Translations under genes and position numbers: made by a program
Assembly (NCBI GenBank): GCA_964017185.1
Contig: OZ024875.1
Coordinates: forward strand, 25,801,456 to 25,865,455
Length of the DNA stretch: 64,000 nt
DNA from: Rugalucina vietnamica
Lineage: Eukaryota; Mollusca; Bivalvia; Lucinida; Lucinidae
Direction of reading: 5' to 3'
Shown here: piece by piece, positions 55,288 to 64,000 of the stretch
Layout of the letters: every line of letters starts with the position of its first letter
How positions within the stretch are numbered: the first letter of the stretch is position 1
Notes under the pieces: generated by a model
Database searches by the model: none
What the model saw: the letters and a program-made list of their open reading frames with translations, nothing else
Told to the model about the DNA's origin: nothing

Positions 55288-58200
55288 AAAACCAGAGGAC
55301 CATTGGTCCTGAGAAAGCTCACCTGAAGCCTGATCTTAGAGTATCAAGTCATCATGAAATGACCTTGACCTTGAATACTCACACACCTTTATTAACATCA
55401 TAAGTTGTCTGCATCTGCAAAGTTTCAGGTCTCAGGCTGCAATAGTTTCCAAACCCAGTGATTTCTGAGAAGACCATAATTTTAATTTTGATATTTAAAT
55501 GACCTTGGGTCAAGGTCAAGAAATGACCTTGGCCTTCATTAATTACTTACCTTCATTGACTCCATTAGTTGTCTGCATCTAGCAACTTTCAGGTCTCAGG
55601 CTGCAACAGTTTCCAAACCAAAGGACAAATGGTCCTGTAAACGCTCACCTGAGATCTGCTTCATATACCAATAAACATATTTGAATATTATGGTATTTAA
55701 CCCCAGTGCAGGGGCAAATGAAGCCCTTGGGCCATTTTCTTTTTTCAGGATAATCAATATTCTGTCCATTTGCCAATTTCCTGCTGATTTTCCCCTTCAA
55801 ATAACATTTTTTTCAGAATCATTAAATTTCAGTCCTAATGCCCATTTCCTGCAAGACTTTCACTTAAAATGACATTTTAAAAGTTTTCCCCATTCAAATG
55901 CATTGATGACCTATGTTGACCTTGCCATAAAATAGGTCAAGGTCACCACAGGGTCATGTTTTATATATACATTGTAGTACTTGAGTCATCCATACTTCAT
56001 GCAAAGTTTCGTTGAAATCGGTTCACCGGTTCTGAAAATATTTTAAGGGTTTTTACCATATATGGGCATGGCGGCCATCTTGGTCATGTGACCTGGATTA
56101 TTTGTATACACATTGGTTCCCACCTCCTATAGATGCTCCATATAAAATTTGGCTTTGATTGGCCAAGTGGTTTTAGAGAAAAAAATCTTTGAAAAGTGTG
56201 TATGGACGACAGGCCGGCCAAGGTCAAGAGATGACCTTGACCTAAATTAATCATATACCTTCATCTAATCCATTAGTTGTTTGCATCTACCACTTTTCAG
56301 ATCTCAGGCTGTAATAGTTTTCAAAAAATAGCTAATTTCCACTTTTCCCATTATAAGTCTATGGAAACTTAACAGTTACCATAGCAACCAGAGTTCTTAT
56401 CCGACTGGAATAAAAAACACAAATTATGTAGAGGCTTCTGTCAGGAAGATGTATACAAAGTATAGGCTTCATCCCCTTGACAGATTCTGAGAAGAAGATT
56501 TTTGAATGTTTTTCGAAATTTTGCCCTATATGGGGCCCCTGCAACCAATCAAAATGAAGGATTAGGACAAAAGTCACATGAAACGTATGGGGCCCCTGCA
56601 ACCAATCAAAATGAAGGATTAGGACAAAAGTCACATGAAACGTAGAGGACTACTCAATAAACATTTCTGCAAAAACAAAATTCAAATATCTCCAACAAGA
56701 CAGCAAAAACTGGCAATTTTCACTTTTTTCCATTATAAGTCTATGGGAAGCATAAGTTGCCATAGCAACCAGAGTCCTTATCCGATCAAAACAAAAAACA
56801 CAATTATTCTTTCCCCCTACCTGTAGATGGTGTATGTGTAATATGAGAACAATCGGCCAAGCGGTTTCAGAGAAGAAGATTTTTGAAATTGTGGACGAAG
56901 ACGGACGGACGCCGGAGCATGGGTATACTATAAGCTCACCTAGCTAAATATCCATTGTTTTCGCCTTTTCCCATGTAAAAGCCTATGTTTCCAAAATTGA
57001 AATTGCCGTAAAATATGTCAAGGTCATCCTAGTGTCATCATTTGATCAAACTATGATGTGCTGGAGTCCCAAATACTACATACCAAGTTTCGCGTAAATC
57101 GGCCAGCCGGTTCTGGAGATTTTTGAGTGGTTTTTACCATAGTTGGACATCTTGGTCATGTGACCTGAATTTCGCTATCAAACTTCGTTCCCCCTACCCA
57201 TGGACGCTCCAAATAAAATTTCACTTTGATTGGCCAAGCAGTTTCAGAGAAATAGATCTTTGAAAAGTGTGTATGGACGACAGACTGGCCAAGTTCAAGA
57301 GATGACCTTGACCTAAATTAATCACATACCTTCATCTACTCCATTAGTTGTCTGCATCTACCACTTTTCAGGTCTCAGGCTGCAACAGTTTTCAAACCAG
57401 AGGACCAATGGTCCTGTAAACGCTCACCTGAGATCTGCTGCATATAAGTGTACCAATAAACATGTTTTAATATAATGGTATTTAATAAGGAAGGGAACGA
57501 TTATTCGAACAGTCGAATATTCGTATTTCTAACGAATATTCGAATGCGTTTCCGAATTTGAATATTCATATTTTTTCATGTTCATAGTTTTCATTCTTCT
57601 TTCTCTCGAGTTTTTGCCTAAAATTTGCATTCATTCTCGTGGTGCCTTTCTCTCTTAACGCAGTTTTCCGTTTTCCGTGAAAGTCGGCATGTATCATCCT
57701 TGCAAATTGCGTTGTCAGTTTGACACTTTGTTGTTTTAACAATTACTTTAATTAGTCAAAAGTCGATCATTACCTATCTCAGACGGGTTTGTTTTTTGGA
57801 AGGTGCGAACGGTCTGCGTTTGATTTATTGTGCATGTAATTGACACCTTACAAGCAATTAGCAGAAGATGCCACCCAGAACGAATTGCGGCAGCTAACAG
57901 AAAAACAGCAAACCAATCAAACATTATTACTCATTGAAATACAGCCAATCACGGAGCGTGGCATCATTTTCGTTCTAGCGTTTCTTCAAATTTACACAAC
58001 CAAATTATTCATTTCATACATGTAGTTCTGAAAGAAGAAAGTCATTCATTACAAATCCAAAATGCCGCCATCAACGCCGTCATGTGCGCTCACAAAACAC
58101 CTTGGGTAAGGGAACTTACTCTTAACATCTCTCCAAGTTGAAATCTCAATGAAAACATTGATGATTTCTCTATCCGAATACATTCGAATAACGTATACGA

Positions 58201-58320
58201 ATATTCGAATAGCATATTTGTCATTCGTTCCCATCCTTAGTATTTAACCCCAATGTAAGAAGGGCAGATGGCCCTAGGGCCATTTTCTTTTTTCAGAATA
58301 ATCAATATTCTGTCCATTTG
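55288..58320 (-). mobile_element. Cluster of AGCTCACCTG-family elements, minus strand, rearranged
   Basis: Tail hairpins (AGGACCATTGGTCCT-type) occur at about 55296, 55618 and 57402, each followed by GCTCACCTGA; a head-like end (GGGTATACTATAAGCTCACC) lies at about 56920-56943. Units carry GGCCATCTTGGTCATGTGAC and TTGGCTTTGATTGGCCAAG. At least three partial copies are joined. A 57 bp tandem duplication (TATGGGGCCCCTGCAACCAA...) lies at 56529-56643, and a hAT MITE interrupts the last copy at 57486. Confidence 0.65.
57486..58239. mobile_element. hAT-type MITE, 754 bp, 8 bp TSD GTATTTAA
   Basis: Ends TAAGGAAGGGAACGATTATTC and (reverse complement of right) TAAGGATGGGAACGAATGAC; GTATTTAA on both sides (57478-57485, 58240-58247). 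The homologous element at about 55692 keeps the empty site ATGGTATTTAACCCC. Subterminal TTCGAATATTCG motifs resemble those of the hAT MITE at 29836 although the ends differ. No transposase frame. Confidence 0.9.
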
Positions 58321-58828
58321 CGGGCAGCTCACTTCCACTATCTTGAGTTGCTTTGGCTAACCTGGGGATCAACCCTATATAGCCGGACTACTAAAACTGT
58401 GTATGCAGGTCAGAATCAGTGTATCGATTCCACCTTAAGGCTGTAGCAAGCATGGAAACGGTGCATGAAGAGTGGTCTTTCCAAGCATAAGAATTATGCC
58501 CATCATGGTGTTGTCTGAAGTATGAACAAGAGTGAATAGGTCACCTTGACTTGGATTGTAATGCTTGCTTGCCTTTTGAATAAAAGCTCGACTCTGAATT
58601 GCAGTCTCAGACATGGTACTGAATTGTTGAACAGAAAGAATAAACGTGATATGAACATTGCTAATGCTAAGTTAGGTAGATCCCATACTCAGGTTAGCCT
58701 GACTTTTGCCTACTTGCTTGATAAAGCATGATATTTTGGGGGTAAAGAAGGCCAAACGAATTTGCGGTAGCAAGTGAGGCCCCCCAAAAAATTAAAGCCA
58801 TGATTGCAATAATGAATAATTGAGTAAC
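58321..58828. other. 3' flank of the FLYWCH/MULE gene, nothing recognised
   Basis: Neither strand shows a continuation of the transposase domain in any frame that I can recognise. Confidence 0.4.
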
Positions 58829-61060
58829 TTAGTCCAGCATTCCACAGTAGATGCGTACTTCTTCATCTGTCTTGTAGAGATTCTGGAGACATTCAGATTG
58901 AACCCGTCTCCATGTAGACTGTGTGAGGTGGTAGAAACAGCCCTGAAAATAGAAAAAATGAAACAATTGACAATTAAACATAAAATAGTCAAAGGAAGTT
59001 TTCATTTATTTATTTCTCTAGAATTTACATATTTTAACATCAATGAAGAATGATAAGTCTATTTTATTTTGATGGAAAAGTACTTAGTCTAAAGGAAATT
59101 TAATGTTCAAATCTATTCTTAAGAAACAGCTTATTTAAGTACATACATATATATGTACTTATTTTATTTATTTCTTTTCCTCTCGTACCATTAATTTGAC
59201 ATGTGTAAGGTGACAGCGAAGACTGATCAGTTTAGAACTTACGTATTTTAACATCAATGAAGAATGATAAGTCTATTTTTTATGGAAAAGTACTAAAGGA
59301 AACTTAATGTTCAATCCATTCTTAAGAAACAACTAATTTAAGTACGTACCTGTATATGTATGTTGGGAGATAAGACAGATCTGACAGCATTGTGGATAGC
59401 AACTTCATAGTCAGCTACAACACGAGTGGGATTTGGGCGGATGTTCTTCTGGGTACATGCGTCAAGAAGAGCTGTCAAACATTCTTCATACACTTCTTGG
59501 CGTTTCGATGGTAGCAGGGCGTAGGCAGCAGAAACACATGTTTCTCCCAATGGTACCCGGATACAGAACAGTTGGGGGAACTGAGCAGGAGCGGTTGAAT
59601 GTGTCCCGTCCATAAACCACGTGTCGGCATCATCTAGAAGCTCAAGACCATCATCGCTGGCGAACAGTAGTACACGGTCGTCTCCGGGCCCATTATCGTA
59701 GATCAGGAATGACTTGTCATCTCGCATGGTTGTATATCCCTGTGGTAGTGGGTGAGGTATGTCTGATCTGTTGTTTGGCTCTGGTGGTGCAGCCCCCCGC
59801 TTGGCTCGACGTACCCCTCTTTTTAGTGTGTCTACTCTCCCAGCTGCAGCTGCGACCTGAAATTCAGAAGAAAAAACATGTAAGGAGAAAATATCACCAT
59901 TTAATTCCATTATAGTCGTTTCAACATGGATTAGACATTGCTGACTAAGACGATTTGCTATTGACAATCAGCTACATATAGCCTTGGGCTCGAACAAAAT
60001 TTCCTATCTTTTTTACAAAACATTTCGATTCCTTTCCATATTTCCTGTAAGCTTCTACCATTAAATGAATGATATATTTATGCATTTGTAATCTTTTTAG
60101 TAAACTTGAAGGTCTGCAATTGTTCATACTCGTTGCAGGTTTGCTAGCTTTGCATACTGGAGATAAACCTTATTAACTTTCTAACTTATAATGTTTGCCA
60201 ATGAAACATGCTGGAATTTTGTGATAAATGGAAACAACATTTCAATAGAAAATATTCATTACCTCTTTAGGCACAGTTGCAAGCTTGTCTGTGATTATCT
60301 GTCCCGGTTTACCCCTGTTGGCCTGAACGGTTGCCTTGATCTCTGACTTCACTTTCAGGGCAGCTATGGCAAATGGATCTGCGGGATGACTGTGTTCTGT
60401 CACTGATTTCACCTCTGTTGCCTGTAATAAAAGGAAAGCACAATGCCTGTATTAGCACATCAAGACTATTGCTATCAGAAATCAAAGTTAAAACTCAGAA
60501 TTATGAATATCGAAAATCATTGTAAAAAACAACAGTATATTTCAGTTGGTCCATGTAAACTGTGAGCGATTCATTTAATTTTGATCTCAGAAAAAAAAAA
60601 CATTACAATTTCTATCTATCCACAGATACTGAGTCGATTAATTTCAAATTAACACCTAAAAGCAATAGAATGTGCACTATTTTGCTGATTATCTGCTATT
60701 TAAAGACTTACTTTGATGTACTGACCATCTTAAATAATCATAGGAACCATAAAATATGTCTTTGAGCCATATATCATATGAGACATGTGGGACACAAAAT
60801 ATGTTCAAGTTATATAACAAGTAAAAAAACATGTCATTCACTTAATTGTTTACCAGGGAAATGAAGCATCAGCATAAATAAACAAATATAACAGAAAAAT
60901 AACTTACTGCTAAATCAGTTATAAGTGCACCTTTACACATTTGGCCAGCACGACCAGTACACTCCCATCGAATTGATGTCTTCTTCTTGTTCTTCTGGGT
61001 GTAGGCATACCCTGCATAGCAGAGTTTCCTGGAACCTTTGTTGCTGGTAATGAACTCCAT
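58829..61060 (-). CDS. FLYWCH zinc finger + MULE-type transposase gene, truncated
   Basis: Four exons on the minus strand, all phase 0: 61060-60908, 60421-60263, 59856-59350, 58942-58829 (310 residues). Exon 1-2 encode a FLYWCH finger: 'LCYAGYAYTQKN', WEC with Cys34, Cys42, then His61/His63 in 'TEHSH'. Exon 3 begins a MULE-like DDE transposase domain: 'TWFMDGTHSTAPAQFPQLF' (first Asp about 187) and 'TRVVADYEVAIHNAV' (second Asp about 253). Exon 4 gives 'GCFYHLTQSTWRRVQ', the CxxH and W-R-R-V-Q block, then stops at '...RIYCGMLD'. Related proteins continue for a few hundred residues, so the C-terminal part is missing; a further splice (a weak GAAGAA/GTACGC donor) is an alternative. It is either a decaying Mutator-like transposon or a domesticated derivative. 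No TIRs were identified around it. Confidence 0.8.
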
Positions 61061-61429
61061 AGTTAGGAAAATTTAATGAATAAAATGCAGAATATGCCGT
61101 TTTCTTATATAGCTATCTACTTGATTAGTTTGCTAAATGAGTAAATCTTGCCAGAATCATTAAAGCTTCACAATTATTTTAATTAACCATAATAATTCCT
61201 TTAATCAGTCTTTAAAATGTGTGAGTTAAAAGCAAGCAATTAAAATGATTTGTCTAAAATTATTCTTTAATTGTCTAACAAGAATGTCTGATTGTACTTT
61301 ATTTAATTAGAAAATGTGATTAGCATTAATTGAAGATGAAAGTGAATTTTAATCACTTAAAAATCAGAAAGTGAAGTTTAATCACTTAAAAAAAGACAAA
61401 ACAAAAATCAAAATAATTCAAATAAAGAA

Positions 61430-61430
<1 letters not shown>

Positions 61431-61472
<42 letters not shown>
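61431..61472. repeat. Poly-A tract, 42 A
   Basis: Uninterrupted run; not followed on either side by a recognisable retroelement, so not assigned to a SINE/LINE tail. Confidence 0.85.
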
Positions 61473-61476
<4 letters not shown>

Positions 61477-61665
61477 AGAACTAGTATTTGTGCTAAATTC
61501 AAATTTAAATAAGAATTTTTAAGAATTTTAGAATTCAGATATAAATTTCTGTACATGTACATGTAGCTTACACAGACTTCAATTTTCTGCAATTTCAATG
61601 TGAATTCACATGCATTTCATAGCCTATGTTTTCTCTGTTAACGTGCACTTTCCTTCCAGAACACA

Positions 61666-61860
61666 TTGGGGGGTTTCTGTCCGGGGGGTATTTTGTCCTA
61701 TTTGCAATATATAGTGGGGGGGGGATTCTGTCCTAGTAGTAATATACAGTGGGGGGGATTTTGTCCTAGTTGCATTTCAGACTGGGGGGTGTTTTGTCCT
61801 AGCATACAAAAAACAGTGGGGGGGATTTTGTCCGGGGGGATTTTGCCCTACATTCTAGTG
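61666..61860 (+). repeat. G-run minisatellite (GGGGGGATTTTGTCC)
   Basis: Seven runs of six to nine G, each followed by TTTTGTCC or TTCTGTCC, with 25-40 bp spacing. Adjacent G runs could form intermolecular or long-loop G-quadruplexes. The open frame across it (Gly-Gly-Phe-Cys-Pro repeats) follows from the repeat and is not taken as a gene. Confidence 0.8.
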
Positions 61861-62538
61861 TAATAGATAATGCATGTAAGATTGTAATAAATTTCAGACC
61901 AGCTACTCATTGTGTTCTTCCAATTCTACACCAATTTATACAAAACTGAAAGAAAACAATGAAAGCAAAATTTGGTCTCCTCTTGTGACCCATTATAAGG
62001 CAGAAAAGCCTGGGCTAAAACCACATATAAAAAACTCCTATTTGGAGAAAAATTCGTGGAAACCGTGGTTTTACTGCCAGTAATGGGAAACAAATCATTT
62101 TACTGATGTACGAATATAACTATGACAGTGAAGACAGAAATCATTGTCCCTAATTTAACAGTAAATTATAAGTTTGAAACAAAGTTCTGAAGTAAATGCC
62201 CATTTCTTTGTTTGTTGTTTTGAGGTTTAACATCCCAGTCATGTTGGCAGGAGCCAACCCTAACTTTGTGTTATCCAGACGAGACATGAGAACAAATTGT
62301 TAACAAGGTTCAAGCAGGACATTACTCTAGCTGATGATGGGATGTAAATCCTCAGTGTACACACTTTGAAAGGTTGGTGACTATCAAATAGAGGCATTTT
62401 GAAAGACAAAATCCAATACATTATTAAAGGGTCCTCTGTTCGATCCACTCATAAGCTGTTTGATCCTAATGTAAGTTGATGTGATTTAACGTGGTTGTCA
62501 ACATTTTTTTCGATGTTTCCTTGTATATTTACCATTAG
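61861..62538. other. Flank with a decayed inverse SINE tail
   Basis: TTTGTTGTTTTGAGGTTTAA, CATCCC (about 62211-62236) looks like the inverted 3' end of the SINE type at 36121 (GGGATGTTAAACC). No gene seen up to the candidate exon. Confidence 0.4.
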
Positions 62539-62614
62539 ACACAACCCGGCACCAGTAGAAGTAGGATATCATGGTGCGGATATGAGACAATATTATAACC
62601 CAACACTAAAGCAG
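62539..62614 (+). CDS. Candidate internal exon of an unrecognised gene
   Basis: Acceptor TATATTTACCATTAG and donor GCAG/GTCAAG bracket 76 nt. After one leading base the only open frame reads 'HNPAPVEVGYHGADMRQYYN' then 'PTLKQ' and ends in phase 0. The composition looks protein-like, in contrast to the surrounding AT-rich DNA. I do not recognise the family. The supporting fact is that it joins in phase to the exon at 63012. The 5' exons were not found. Confidence 0.5.
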
Positions 62615-63011
62615 GTCAAGCAAATAACTCACTTACTTACTTAATATATGAATTATGAAATAAACTATATTCAGCTTGGTATGACTAGCCATTGGTGGGA
62701 CCCAACAGTCTTAAACTTAACTTAAGGTGCATCTTAAGATGACAAATAAAGAAGGCTGACTTTAATTCCTTTTAACTAGTTGGTTTCAGTTTGATTCCAC
62801 CATGTGTTTAACATCTATTACTATGTATGAAAGCTGAAGGTGCACCTATTGTCGTAAGAAAACATAACATTAGAAAGTCAAACCTAACACCATCATAACC
62901 TGCCCCTGTATAACCTATTGCACATCATATAAATATATGTATATAGCCCAACTTTCAACTTGAAATTGAAGACTACATATCTGATCTAATAGACAAGTAA
63001 CTATTTTTCAG

Positions 63012-63147
63012 GAGAGCGCTAGAAATCATTTTAGGGAGGCCGGAATAGTAATGCAAAGTTATATGGTGGAAACTGTTCATCAACCTTTTCGAAACAATTC
63101 CTTCCTTGTCTGCACTCCAGGAAATGACTTTTATGTAAATTACAGAG
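63012..63147 (+). CDS. Candidate exon downstream of 62614, same gene
   Basis: Acceptor AACTATTTTTCAG, then the frame 'ESARNHFREAGIVMQSYMVE', 'TVHQPFRNNSFLVCTPGNDF', 'YVNYR'. A donor-like AGAG/GTCAAA falls at 63147/63148; without splicing the frame runs to a stop at 63231-63233. Together with the exon at 62539 it gives about 71 residues in one frame. Function unknown; not a transposon motif I know. Confidence 0.5.
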
Positions 63148-63233
63148 GTCAAATGTCATCAAGTGCATTTTTTAATTTTGAGCATAAGGTGTACATAAAA
63201 GATTGGTCATATCTCAAATGTTACTTATCCTAG

Positions 63234-64000
63234 ACCACTAAACATGGTCTTATTCAAAAGCACAGGCATAGCCCTTATATGATATACTTACCATATGATA
63301 TAAGTTATATCATATGGTAAGTAATACAAGTTATCTAATTTGCATATTCATGAATTATAATGAAAACATTAAAAATTACAGAAAATTATTAAAATCCACA
63401 ATTAAATTAGTTTCAAACCCAAACTATATAATTGTGACTTTTTGTTATTGAACCAGTAATATCATAACACAAATTTATTGATGTCATGGGCCTAAATGAA
63501 AATTATCTCATTTGCAAATTCATGAATATTAATAAAAATGTCGCAAATCAACGAAAAGGAGGGAAAAAACTATATCCATAGCAAGGTGTTGGATGGGTTA
63601 TAAGAACTATCTTCCATCCCTGAAACCAATTCTCATGGCTGTGAGTGTGTTTTAGGGACCACCTAAATGCCATAAAATATTGTCCCCAACAATGAACACA
63701 TGTGCATGATGTTGATTAACATTGTTTCCACACCAACACCTAGTGTGATTCTAGAGAAAAGGGTATACACACAAAAATACACATATACCAACAATAGCAT
63801 GCTCTGGAGTACTATAATTGGTTTGATAGTGATACATGGACATAGCAATTAAATCTTAATACCTATTATTCAAATCATCGAATTTACTTATTCATGAAAA
63901 TTCATAAAACACATAAAAAATCGGAGGAAAATCTTAAAAAGAAAAATAGAAAACAAAAAAAATATATATACAAAATCACTTGTAGCACAGCTGTTAACAA
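63234..64000. other. Window end, small palindrome, otherwise nothing seen
   Basis: A 20 bp-arm palindrome (CTTACCATATGATATAAGTT / ATATCATATGGTAAG) lies at about 63287-63322. The remainder is AT-rich with no supported exon. Confidence 0.45.

Noticed and set aside
61666..61863. Gly/Cys-rich 65-codon frame
   Set aside because: By-product of the GGGGGGATTTTGTCC minisatellite.

Overview
This is animal nuclear DNA from a repeat-rich, AT-rich genome. Spliced genes with long introns, no operons, SINE/LINE/hAT/foldback debris and several families of elements with internal tandem arrays point to a lophotrochozoan. A bivalve mollusc is the best guess, because pearl/HINE-like elements with 150-180 bp tandem units are typical there. 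Species assignment is inference.

Four protein-coding loci can be supported. (1) Plus strand, 3146-28594: a seven-exon MAGE-domain gene, the NSMCE3 (NSE3) subunit of the SMC5/6 genome-maintenance complex, reconstructed as 274 codons with in-phase junctions and one GC-AG intron. (2) Minus strand, 45573-41179: a two-exon CCDC51/MITOK gene (mitochondrial inner-membrane potassium channel component), 357 residues. (3) Minus strand, 61060-58829: a four-exon FLYWCH zinc finger plus MULE-type DDE transposase gene that ends early. (4) Plus strand, 62539 to about 63147: two phase-compatible exons of an unrecognised gene running off the window. Two LINE reverse-transcriptase C-terminal remnants lie at 1146-1397 (+) and 2465-2880 (-).

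Most of the rest is mobile and tandem DNA. Layout: 1-3 kb, low complexity, GGTACC-rich foldbacks and LINE remnants. 3.1-28.6 kb, NSMCE3, whose introns hold nested inverted repeats (4.3-5.8 kb), a 156 bp tandem array, a 7 kb element containing a 4.8 kb foldback with further nested insertions, a 128 bp array of palindromic AGGTCA-N3-TGACCT sites, and a 4.5 kb 21-bp minisatellite split by a MITE. 29.8-40.7 kb, a hAT MITE followed by a run of tandem-bearing elements, a SINE with a 17 bp target duplication and another hAT MITE. 41-46 kb, CCDC51. 46.5-51.7 kb, an element split by a near-perfect 960 bp tandem array. 51.9-58.3 kb, minus-strand repeat elements, an inverted pair of 'TTTCGTCTAAA' arrays and a hAT MITE with perfect target duplication. 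58.8-61.1 kb, the transposase-derived gene.

The most interesting theme is a set of structurally alike but sequence-distinct elements. Most have a short inverted pair near the ends, an internal tandem array and a terminal hairpin. Their array monomers repeatedly carry nuclear-receptor half-sites (AGGTCA) as inverted, direct or overlapping pairs. End modules and array monomers seem to be exchanged between families.
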